Assembly (NCBI GenBank): GCA_000469685.2
Contig: LS997566.1
Span: 5,750,345 to 5,814,344, forward strand
Direction of reading: 5' to 3'
DNA: 64,000 bases
DNA from: Haemonchus contortus
Lineage: Eukaryota; Nematoda; Chromadorea; Rhabditida; Trichostrongylidae
Part shown: piece after piece, positions 37,587-47,441 of the stretch
Position numbering within the stretch: position 1 is the first letter of the stretch
How the letters are laid out: each line of letters begins with the position of its first letter
The notes under the pieces: model-generated
What the model was told of the DNA's origin: nothing
The model's input: only the letters and a program-made list of their open reading frames with translations
Databases searched by the model: none
Program-made: the position numbers and the translations under genes

Positions 37587-40500
37587 ATGAGCGATAACGA
37601 CTCGGCACCTTCTTCTTCCGAGAGCAACCAAAGCGAAAAAGGTGGTGGAGGTATACGTTTTCTTCTCTATTCTGGCTTCACTTGATCAGGCCGAAATTCA
37701 CCCCAGCGGCTCAAGTTCTAGGTTCTGAATGTAGTCTAGGGCCCGAATTAGGTTTGCTACTTGCGGGATCAGGTGGTTGGTTCGAGACGTATGGAAGTGT
37801 GGTTCGGAAGGACTACACTCTTCCCATGTTCTGGTCGTGCACGGAAAGCATTACCAGATGCTTTTGCTTTTCGGAATTGAAGTCGAATGCGCGGGTTACC
37901 TTTCTCGGGGTTGTCAATCATTGATGACTTTACTCTTCTAAAAACTTATATTTTTTAAAACACATAAAGCTGTATACCGGCGATGAGTACCTGCGCTCGG
38001 AGCTATGCCTGTTTATCTGTTTTCACCAAGAATGGATCTATGGTAAGGCTCACTAAGATTAGTTGTTGTGAGAGTCTTCTGATCCCTTTCGGACGACTGT
38101 GGTGGTATGTACGGGCCTGAGTAGTAGAAGTGATTGGCCAAAATGGGTTCCCATCCTGCTACGACATTCTGGAATTGGAACCTTGGGTAACACGAGGGCT
38201 TGGGACTACCTCTTTTAACGATCTCATCAGCTAAGCACATCTGTTCCCTTTATTCTCGTCCTATCAACTTCGCCTTCAGGTACTTCGTTTGGAGAAATCG
38301 ATCATACCAATTTTCTCTCCGACAACATGGGAGTTCTTTTTGGAAATCCGAATCTCTCGGACGTTACATTTATGGTGAATGGGGAATTGTTCCCAGCTCA
38401 TAAAGCAATTTTAGTTGCTCGAAGTGAATACTTCAGGTAAAAAATAGTTTTTTTCACCAAAGTCATGTGAAGGGCATATCCATAAAATCTTTCTAGAGCA
38501 ATGTTCTTCGGAGGAATGAAAGAATGTGAAGAGGCTGAGGTTGTTCTCAAGGAGAACAACGGTCATGCGTTTCGTACTCTTTTGAGGTCGGCATTTACGT
38601 TCCTTAAAATTTGGTTTTTTTATCGTTAGAATCAGCTTTTCTAGAGTTATCTTTAGGTACATTTACACCGCCAAGCTCTCCTTGAGTGAACTCGAGGAAA
38701 ATCAAGTCCTGGATTTTCTGGGAATAGCAAATAAATATGGATTTTCCAAGCTACAAAATTCTATTGCTGATTATTTGAAGGTAGTTTCATGTTTTCTTGT
38801 ATTTCTGAGGAGCATAGGAGAGGGGGGGGGGGGTTGAGGGGCTACTGTATCACAAGTTTATAAGTCGTTAAAAACTGTCTCCTAATTTTGAGAGGGTGCT
38901 CGTTTCCGGAGTCATCATAACCTGGAGTAAAAGCTGTCAATGCTGAAGGACCCATTACAGGCTTGCAGAGCCGGCCATTTCCTTCGGGTTTGCCCGTCCC
39001 CCCTCTCAACTACATTTTCACCGTTTCTCGTGATGATCTGGAGATCCGGGTTAATCTGCCATACCTATCAAGTGTCAGGAAAAATATATGGACATTTCTT
39101 GGCATGGAAGGTGGCCAATTTTAGGACCACATAGCTGGGTAAGGTCAAAGATAACATGTACCATCGGAGGGCTTGAAAGTTGTTAATACATTCATGTAGG
39201 GCAGACAAAGAGTCTTCTTTTCCTGAATATTTTGAAGTTTTTTTTTTTTCAAAAGACTTCAAGACCACTCTGTATTTTACGGAGCAAATTCGATCAGAGC
39301 TTTCAAAATGTTTCTTCATGTGATTTTCAGGAAATTGCCAATGTCAAAAACGTCTGTGCAATCCTCAGTACTTCACAGGCATACTCTATTGATGATCTCG
39401 TGGAACACTGTCTTCACGTCGCTGATCGAAATGCTTCTGAAGTTCTTACCACACAGGTATAAACAATCCATCCTTTCTAGGGGTCATTAGTGTAAATTTT
39501 GCATATTTTATTAAAAAAATCGCTTTTTCCTATTCTGGAGAGTGATCTGTGGAAAGGGCCTTAAAGGCAAAATCATGATTTAGACTGAAGTTGAATGCTA
39601 TCGAAAGAGGTTCCCTTCAGTTCTGTATTGGAACACTTGACGAGGCTACGGCAAAGTTTCGTTGTTAGAAAGGATAAAGTTCTCCAACTTCAATCATTCC
39701 CAGGCCGGTAAACGCCTACTTTTTTGGCTTACATTTGGAATCGTAGCAACGTTTGAATGCCCGTTACCTAACACTGAAGTCTATAAAAACCCTCACTTAT
39801 TAATTTTGGGTCTGAACTGTGGTTTAGTGGCAGCTACGAAACGCCCGAGGTTCGAACCCCCTTATTGAAAAGAAGATCTGAGCAGTAATTAGACCGTCGA
39901 AAACAATTCATAATGGCTTGATATACCCCTTCGGTTACTCCTAAGAAAGCCCTTCTCAACATTTAAGTACCCTCTACCTCAATATTTAAGTTACCTCTGT
40001 ATAGGGGGTTGCCCCCTCGTGGTGCAATGAAGCACAGCGGAACATTTGTCTTCAAGCTTTTACCGGATCCCCTTACTTTTCTAATTTTTCCTTCAAGTTG
40101 TGGTTGCGATTTCCAGTTTTCTATATTTTCAGGGATTCCTGCAGTTACCTATCACCGAGGTTACCCAGTTAGTATCCCGCGACTCGTTTTTTGCTCCTGA
40201 AATCAATATTTTCCGTGCAATACAGAACTGGGTACAGGCCCATCCAGAAATGAAGGTAATTTATTAAAGAAGTTCGATTATCGGTCTTATTGGAACGTTT
40301 CCCATTCCAGGCCAGTGCTGTAGAGCTGCTTATGAAGCATGTACATCTCTCACAGATAAGTCGACGGGATCTTCTGAAAATCGTATGGCCTTCAGGACTA
40401 CTTGCATTAGATGTAGTACTGGGGGCCATCGAAGCCCAAGACGACGCTGAGCTGATGCTTATCAGGAAAAGCACGGAAGAGTTAGAGAAGCAGGGAAATG

Positions 40501-40589
40501 TGGAAGAGGGACAGAAGGAGGAAAATGGAGGAGATGCTGGAGAGAGACATGAAGAAGACGGTGGAGAGAGAAATGGGGAGGGTAACTGA
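37587..40589 (+). CDS. BTBD9-derived BTB-BACK protein, copy 2 (intact, no discoidin repeats)
   Basis: Seven exons give 320 residues: 37587-37650, 38280-38436, 38497-38586, 38657-38780, 39331-39456, 40133-40255 and 40311-40589. Exons 2-6 have exactly the BTBD9 lengths (157, 90, 124, 126, 123 nt) and phases. BTB is seen in GEIDHTNFLSDNMGVLFGN and LSDVTFMVNGELFPAHKAIL; BACK in FLQLPITEVTQLVSRDSFFA and ISRRDLLKIVWPSGLLALDV. The protein stops where BTBD9 would go on to its discoidin repeats; instead exon 7 runs on to a Glu/Gly-rich acidic tail (EEGQKEENGGDAGERHEEDG). Exon 1 is unique (MSDNDSAPSSSESNQSEKGG). All splice sites are GT/AG and no stop interrupts the frame, so it is probably functional. 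A BTB-BACK-only protein could still dimerise and bind Cullin-3, but would lack the usual C-terminal interaction surface; that is inference. Confidence 0.87.
39808..39866 (+). repeat. tRNA-like fragment (A and B box) in intron 5 of copy 2
   Basis: An A-box-like TGGTTTAGTGG is followed 28 bases later by GGTTCGAACCCCC, a good B box. The flanks do not form an acceptor stem and no anticodon arm is convincing. This is likely a tRNA-derived SINE head or a dead tRNA, not a working tRNA gene. Confidence 0.35.
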
Positions 40590-42050
40590 GGAGACCCAGC
40601 CCCTAGTGAACTTTTGAAAAGTTCGACCTGCACAAATATGTTTTTGTCCACGTTTTTTGTCTAGTGAAGTACCATTTATTTCCTGTAAAGTTCTCTATGC
40701 CAATATTCAGATATTATTCACTCATTATTGCGGATCTGAATAAATATTTAGTGGAATCCATGTTTTTATACTCATTCCCTTACAATTAGATTCGTTCTCT
40801 AAGACCGTTAATGGTCGAATTATAATTTCATCCTATTACCGTAACTTGTCGTGCCACAAAAGAAGAACTTGATTGCCGCTCTGAGTGATACCGTAGGAAC
40901 GCTTTGCAGAAAAAATTCGTGGGATTATGGCGTCACTTCTAACTATCACTTCGAATGGAGAAACACCCTCAGATTGTTTTTGATGGCTGCCACTCTACTT
41001 CTGCTCGGGTTTCCCTGCTCTCATTACTAGCCTATTGTTAGTATAATTAAAAAGAAGCGTTCAGAATGGAGTTGACGAATCTGACGTCGCTGAAGGCGGA
41101 GCGTTGGCTAGATGCAATGGGGCTACTTTTTATCCCTGATGGGGACAAATGGGTCATTTCGTGGGCTGACTTAGAGGAAACCATGTTGTAAGAAGGAAGC
41201 CAGTAAATTCGATCTGTCGCTTGGTAACGAGTAACCTTTGCAGTAGTAAACCACCTGCGTATCCTTCTAGCATACAAGCTTCAGGAACAACAACAGATAG
41301 GCAGCGATATAAAATTAACAATAACAATTACTCATGTGGTAGGAGGATGTTGAGAGCAACGATCACGGACGAGAAAACAGAAAATAGCCCACGTGGCAGT
41401 GATCGCCTGCTCGCTCTTGATCATTACTCTTTCCTTACAGGGCTCAGATCGAGCTATCGACCTCCTGGCACTAAAGTTTAACTATTGAACTTGAATAAAT
41501 CATGGAATGTAAATACGTCTAGGTAACAGTAAGGAATTTTAATCGAAATTTTAAAGAATTACAGTTAACCCAGTTTCTCTGTAATCTTTCCTCTGGTTTC
41601 GACGAATTCTTACAATAAAATGCTTATTTTTCCTTTCCCCATCTAATCTTTATTCCTGCGTACACGCATTGCAGTAGGGTCCTAGTACGGGCAGCCGCGA
41701 CCGCTGTGAAGGTGACTGGGTTAACACACTTTGTTTCATCCTTCAGACTATGCTTACACGGCGAACGACTCAGCCACCAGCGGGGAAAAAAGCAAATTTT
41801 TGTGGGCAGTTACCAAATGGGAAAGTCCTACTTCAAAGTTGTTATAGTAATTCGAATATTATGGGTATTTACGAAGAAATCGCTAGTACTTAAATAGGAG
41901 AAGGAAGTTGTGAAGGATTTATAACTGCAAGACGTAACTTTCAAACACTGACAAAGTCATGGTCACTCCACCATTTAACAAGGATATTGGATCGAGTAGA
42001 AAAATTTCCATGAAAATGCAGTTCGGTAGATGGGATTCTCACATTAAAAA

Positions 42051-42304
42051 AGCAGGGGTGGTCACCTCTCCGGGCCCATAATTCTGCTCACTAAGCAGGA
42101 ACAGTATGCTAACCTACTACCGCCCGAACTTTTGAAAGGAAACGAATCAGTGGTCAGCAAAACATTTGATTCTTTCCCCATCACAGCTTTTTGTACTTGC
42201 TTTTTACTCATCTCACATACCCCCTTTCTTCTCCTGCACATACCCCCTTTCTTCTCTTTCATTAAGGAGAAGAAATGGGGTATGTGAGATGGCTACCCCT
42301 GCTT
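42051..42304. mobile_element. MITE with ends AGCAGGGGTGGTCAC
   Basis: The ends AAGCAGGGGTGG and CTACCCCTGCTT are inverted copies. Inside, CTCACATACCCCCTTTCTTC (with a second tandem CACATACCCCCTTTCTTCTC) pairs with GAAGAAATGGGGTATGTGAG, giving a second stem near the 3' end. It is non-coding and 254 bases long, fitting a non-autonomous DNA transposon. Confidence 0.6.
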
Positions 42305-42654
42305 AGTTCAAAAAATTAAATCCCTCTTGTCCTAAAAAACATTACCAAGCGCCATCATAGGACCATGAGCCGGCTACCACTCCTTCTATGCTCTTTAGCG
42401 TTTAGTGTTGGAGAAGAGAGATGCTCCCATCCCAGTTCTCTTCCCTCTTCCCCATCCTCCCCACCCCCAACTTACCCCGCCCCATCTCCTCCAGCTAAAT
42501 TTTCACCATAATTACAAGCAGAGAAGTTGAAATGGATTCTTACTTTTGGATTTTAGGTACTCATCAAAGTCTTCGTAACCAATAAAAGTTGAACCAAGCC
42601 CTGAACAAGACCAGTAAACTTCCATACATGGGTTTTGTTTTTCAGACGGATATT

Positions 42655-42826
42655 TATCACGGTTTTCGTGTCGGGACCTACTCCTTGATATTTTGATTTC
42701 GCAACCATAACTGGGCTGGCTGAATAGGATGGGCCGTTATTTCCCTCATGTACAGTCAGCTAACGACGGGTCTATTATTTTTACTGTTAAATTCGATTGC
42801 TTTCCATTCCACCCATTCTTCCAGTT
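42655..42826 (+). promoter_or_regulatory. upstream module of copy 3, shared with copies 4 and 5
   Basis: The segment with CGTGTCGGGACCTA, a TTGAT..TTTCGCAACCAT block and GCCGTTATTTCCC can be lined up with 47115-47210 and 53195-53290 upstream of copies 4 and 5. It suggests that the promoter travelled with the gene during duplication. No TATA or defined factor site can be named. Confidence 0.5.
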
Positions 42827-45114
42827 ATGAGTGATGCAAAATCGAAAAGCTCTCCATCAGTTGGCCAAGAGGCAGAAAAGAAAGTTGGAGCAGGTGTTTT
42901 CTGAATCTCTTCATTGTATTTCTCTTAGCAACTACAGAAGCTTCAGTTCAAGAAAAGTTTTTCTGGCACGAATTCCTTGAAATGTGTTTAGGCCCTTGAT
43001 TGAGTTTTGAGGGTTTCTATCAAAAAAAACTGTACGAAACTATTCCCTAGGCTAAATTCACTCCTGTGTCCCCAGATCACGCCAGATCTAAATTGATATT
43101 CAAATTGAAATGATTTTCATTTTCAGACGCAATCTCTAACGAAGTCGATCATACTGACATTCTGTCGGACGACATAGAAGTACTACTTTCTAATCCACAC
43201 TTCTCTGATGTAATTCTGGTGGTCAATGGAGAAAAAATCCCTGCTAACAAAGCTCTTCTGGCTGCTCGAAGTGAATACTTCAGGGAAGAAGAGGTTGACT
43301 TATTTGGTGAAAAAAAACCTCGTCTACAGAGCGACTTTCAGAGGCTTACTTTATGGCGGACTGAAGGAGAGTGGTGAAGCCGATGTCATACTGAATCAAA
43401 CCAACGTCTTTGCATTTCGCATCCTTTTAAGGTTGCTATCTGATTACTTGTTGAGCATCTGCTCCCCCACTTCTGGAGAGATTGGTTTTCTTCATCCTTG
43501 TTTTAGGTATCTCTACACGGCTAAGCTTACTTTGAGTGACTATGAGGAAGATCAGCTGTTGGAGATTCTCAGTGTTGCTCATCAGTATTGCTTAAATGAT
43601 CTCCAGAATGCGATTGCTGATTATCTCAAGGTTTTCATATTTTTTCCATTTCGAATCTTTTATTTCTTTGGCTGCTTTCATAGTCCTCGACCAGTCGCGG
43701 ACCTATCTCGCGCGCGACTGGTCGCCGTTCGCTAGCGACTGATCGCCGATCTGCTCGAGACCGTCCACGGCGGCACCCATAACTAGCGCGGCCTCCTTGA
43801 CCGATCGAGCGACCAGTCGCTGGCGACCGGCGACCAGTCGCGCGACTAGTCCTCGCAAAATCGTGGACTATGAAAGTTGCCTTTCCGATACCACTTTTAG
43901 TATATGTTAGAGGGTATGGGGCAACTAGCACGCCTCGCCATGTTTTCTGGCGCAAAGCAAGAGAGTGCTGATGAATATGAGGTAGTATTGATTGTTACCG
44001 TATTGCAGAAGATTTTAAACAACCAAAATGTCTGCAAAATTTTCGAACTTTCTGGCTTATATTCGCTCCAGGACCTCAAATTCAATTGTATTGTATTCGC
44101 AGAGCGGAATTTTCATCAAGTACTCACCTCGCAGGTGCATACATATGATATTTCACCTCTGCATTTACGTTTTCTTGGCCAGGCCCTTCTTTTACAGTGC
44201 TGTACGATGACATCTTACCCTATACCAGTTAAAATCGAAGGTTGTTTAAAGTTTGGGAGAGTATATCACGGTCAGAAGTCGCCATGGTACATTGAGCTCG
44301 CAGCTCGTAGCAGCTTAGGCAGGATTAGCCGAGGTAATAGCGAAACCTAAAAAGGCTCCCAGAGCCTTCGAGGAAAAACCATACCATGCGAAAAATTGCA
44401 AGAGCTGTGTTGAGGAAGCAGATCCTAGCCGTTAAAAGGCCGGGTGATGGAGAAACCCAAACACCGTAACCATCTTTAAACTTATTAGAAGGAAGGAGTA
44501 AAGGTAGGACATCATCCGGAGGCGGCCCGCTGTCGCTCTCCCCGGGTTCGTGGACGATATCGAGCAGTGAACAACTTCGGCCAAAGCGGATTGGGTCTTC
44601 TGAACTCTATTTTGGAAGTCATTGTATAAGCCATTACTAACAATAAGCAGTTAGAAGTATAGTATGTACAATCTATAGGATGAAAGTCAAAGCGTATCGG
44701 ACCGGGATTGGCCAATGCGACAAGCCTTATCTTAAAAATTCCAAGGATTCCTTCAATTACCTACTAGCGAGGTGTCTGAGTTGCTTTCATCGCTCGGCTC
44801 ATTTTTCGTCGATGATATTTCGAAATTCCGCGCAATTCGGGCATGGATAATGGCGCACAAAGAATTGCAGGTACCGTATGATCGACTTGAAGATGGTTTT
44901 TCTTTAAGTTCTTTTCATTCAGATAAATACTGAAGAGATGATCGTGGGATGTGTACGGCTTCCACATATCAGTCGTGATGTCCTTCTGAAAGAAGTACGA
45001 GAATCAGGTCTGCTCAAAGCGGAGACCATACTGAACGCCATGGAAAAACGGAACAGGATGTTGAAGGAAGAAGAGAACAAAAAGCAAAAGCAGACCCTTT
45101 CTACTGTAAAATAG
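42827..45114 (+). pseudogene. BTBD9-derived BTB-BACK gene, copy 3 (two damaged splice sites)
   Basis: Ancestral exons can be followed: 42827-42893, 43127-43283, 43342-43431, 43507-43630, 44009-44134, 44745-44870 and 44923-45114, together 293 codons with no internal stop. BTB ([40 protein letters not shown]), BACK (KILNNQNVCKIFELSGLYSL, IMAHKELQ) and a new basic tail (RMLKEEENKKQKQTLSTVK) are readable. Two sites are broken: the donor after exon 2 is CAG|GGAAGA instead of GT or GC, and the acceptor of exon 6 reads TTCCAA|GGATTC; the nearest AG lies one base inside and would shift the frame. Either the gene is a young pseudogene with open frames, or it uses shifted sites to make a truncated product. 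Intron 4 holds a MITE (43675-43876). Confidence 0.72.
43675..43876. mobile_element. MITE copy A, ends CTTTCATAGTCC
   Basis: A 202-base element with perfect inverted ends (CTTTCATAGTCC...GGACTATGAAAG) sits in intron 4 of copy 3. The interior is GC-rich and made of inverted GACCAGTCGC / GCGACTGGTC motifs, so it can fold extensively. The same ends occur at 58015-58244 and at 63904. No transposase is present. Confidence 0.8.
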
Positions 45115-45392
45115 AATCCTGTAAATCCCTGCAGGCAAGGGGAAGCGTGCATCTGTATGTAATACTCAATTGATGTAAAACTGTGTACGTATAATATGAA
45201 AATATGACCTCAAAACATATGCCATTTAAACAATAAACTTTTAATAAGAGACGTGAATTTGTGAGCATATTATAGAGAAAATGTGTATGGTTTTTACTTG
45301 GTCCGGTCTTGCGTAATCGACTTTTTTTGAAGTTCTACTGGAGTTTGAAAGGACACTTTGACTATTCATTGTTTACTGAACCCACCGATGAG

Positions 45393-45535
45393 CTTGTAAG
45401 ACAGAAATGAAGATTCAGTACGGGCACTCGGCTCATACAGTAACCGTCTGGCTTGCCCACCAACCAACATTAACACGTGCCGGATTAATGTAAGAGCTAA
45501 GTGCCGTACTGAATTTTCGTTTCTGTGCTTGTAAG
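45393..45535. mobile_element. fold-back MITE, 143 bp
   Basis: The left arm CTTGTAAGACAGAAATGAAG and the following ATTCAGTACGGGCACTCGGCTC are repeated inversely at the right end (GAGCTAAGTGCCGTACTGAA ... CTTGTAAG), with a few mismatches. One arm of the same family is seen at 8912-8951. Confidence 0.7.
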
Positions 45536-46364
45536 CGCTATTCGCCCTTCACTCTCCCTCTCGCTCTTATAACAGTCTGTACGAATTAACCAACTTGAAA
45601 AATGGTGCAAGGGTTTGGTAGCCTAGATGGGTGTCGGTTACATGTTTGATCCCAGAACTTACATTTGGTAGCGCCCGAGTAGGGGTACCTATTTTCTCAC
45701 TGGTATGGCACGATAAAATCTAGTAATGTAGTAGGCGACAGTTCTCGAATAGGAAAACGATTACTCGCTAAAGGAGCATGGCACCATCCATCGTTGAACC
45801 TCGGGGACGACTATACCCATTCTGAAATGTTTCCCGGACACCATAGGCTTCTTTGCTTCATAACGTTTTACCAAGAAAGCTTCAGCAATTTATGGTACAC
45901 TTAATTGTTAGGCATTGAAGCAAGGACCTTTGATATCCACGATTCCTTCACCCGTCAAAATCGTGTGTGACCGTTCAATATTCTTCTACGTTGTTAGAAG
46001 ATGAACAACTAATTCAATATATGAGGAATGCTAAATACCTCGCACTGGACAGTAGTGCTGTAACTGCCAGGGGGGGGGGGGGGGCACAATGTCACATGAT
46101 CCTGGAATCGAATCCGGTTGAATACTTGTCTACCCTGTGTTGTGAGTAATTGGTACCATACTTGTCCTAGAGAATAAAAGTATTATTTTTTTTTGCATAA
46201 AACGAGTAATCGGCGAATCCACCGCGCTGGCAAAACTTATGACCGATACCGAGCATCGCCGTAGATGAAATGCTGGACGAGCTGTCAAACGAGCAGTCTA
46301 GACCCGGTACGGAACATGTCCGAGAGCCCTTGAATCATGGACAGAGCCCTCAGTTAATGGAGCC

Positions 46365-47000
46365 AGGGCCCCTGTTATGCAGCCAACAAACGACAAAGTG
46401 AGATGCTTCAGATGTAGAGGCCCTGTCTCCTGGGGGACGTGCACTACGTGCGTCCGAGGCCCGATTTGTACGACTCTGACGCCAATTTTCGGAGCACAAA
46501 CTCGAAGTAGAGTAGTTTAGCAGGGTCAGATCTAATTTACTGTATAATTTACTGTATTTACTGTTTACTGTATAATCTGATCTAATTTACTCTACTTCAA
46601 ATTTGGGCCAAAATGATGGGCGCTTCGCCGCGCAATTTTCCGTGCGCATCCTCGAACGCTCGTAAGTCCACATACCCCTGTTTCCTAGCGCAGACTTCGG
46701 TGGGTCCAGACCTTCATTAAGGCATGGTTTTTTTATTAAGGTGCCGAGCGTATGCGCCACCTCCACGGGGAGCAAATCTTCGTGGCTAAGAACTTTACAG
46801 GAAAGCTGATTCACTGGCGAAACAGGACACGAAATGAAATACGGTGAAATGAAAAAAGTTTTCAGTAGCAACCCCGCTGTGCCCCGCCTCAACCATGCGT
46901 TTTAATCAGGACCCAGGTTGCTCTACCAAAAAACCATGAAGACTCGGAATCTGTCTTCCTCTACAGTGCCTAACCTAAGCTACGATCCGTAGGTCACCAT
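46365..47000 (+). repeat. segment duplicated with the region upstream of copy 5
   Basis: Blocks GGGCCCCTG, CCTGTCTCCT, GGGTCCAGACC, GCCACCTCCA..GAGCA and ACAGGAAAGCTGATTC occur here and in the same order at about 52470-52735. In both places they lie 0.5-1.1 kb before a BTB-BACK gene of the same orientation, so they appear to be part of the duplicated unit. Confidence 0.55.
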
Positions 47001-47217
47001 ATCATCGGGTACTCAAAATCAGGTAAGACGAAAAAAAATTGAATAAGAAACATCGACGATATGGAGCAAAAGTTACATGGGACTTTTCTCCATCATGTTA
47101 GTGTATTGTCTTCGTGGCGGGGGCAAGACCTTGTGATTGAGCTTTCGCAATCGTGACTGGCGGCCCAAGTGCGTTTATTTCTAACCCTTCACTGTCGTCA
47201 GACAGGCTGCAATATGG

Positions 47218-47441
47218 GCTCCGATTTCGCCTACGCTTGGCATTTCACATATTTAAACTTTCATTTGCGTAATTATGTAGATGAGAACGAAATTTTGAAG
47301 TCGTGCAGACCTACATAGCCTTTGTAAGCTGTGATTAATCAGCGGCATTCGTCCTCCTATGAACAGCTCCCCATATATGAATATATTGGCTTGTCTTTTC
47401 TTTGAGCAACTCTCATCTCATAACTCCTGTGGTTTCCAGTG
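47218..47441 (+). promoter_or_regulatory. conserved proximal upstream region of copy 4
   Basis: The stretch with CGCTTGGCATTTCACATATT, TTGCGTAATTAT, AATCAGCGGCATTCGTCCT and GAATATATTGGCTTGT is closely matched before copy 6 (62783-62991) and, in part, before copy 5 (53308-53536). It ends in TTTCCAG two bases before the ATG, a likely trans-splice acceptor. It probably carries the family promoter. Confidence 0.6.

Larger units (their letters stand above)
40590..42826. other. spacer between copy 2 and copy 3
   Basis: No gene is recognised. The stretch contains the MITE at 42051-42304. Its last 170 bases (about 42655-42826) resemble the upstream DNA of copies 4 and 5, including a shared TGTCGGGACC and TTTCGCAACCATA. 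Confidence 0.5.
45115..47441. other. spacer between copy 3 and copy 4
   Basis: No gene is recognised. It holds the fold-back element at 45393-45535, a 15-base G run at 46070-46084, a short AT motif array near 46520-46590 (TTTACTGTATAA repeats) and, from about 46365 on, DNA that resembles the region upstream of copy 5. Confidence 0.5.

Noticed and set aside
39808..39866. Possible tRNA gene with good A and B boxes
   Set aside because: No acceptor or anticodon stem pairs, so it is listed only as a tRNA-like repeat.
40169..40651. Minus-strand open frame of 160 codons rich in Ser and Pro
   Set aside because: It is the antisense shadow of the Glu/Gly-rich tail of copy 2 and the exons before it.
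43675..43876. Possible CRISPR-like array of short repeats
   Set aside because: The repeated GACCAGTCGC motifs are inverted, irregularly spaced and lie inside a transposon in an animal genome.
43635..43955. Arg-rich minus-strand open frame of 106 codons
   Set aside because: It is the translation of the GC-rich MITE copy A with its repeated GACCAGTCGC motifs.
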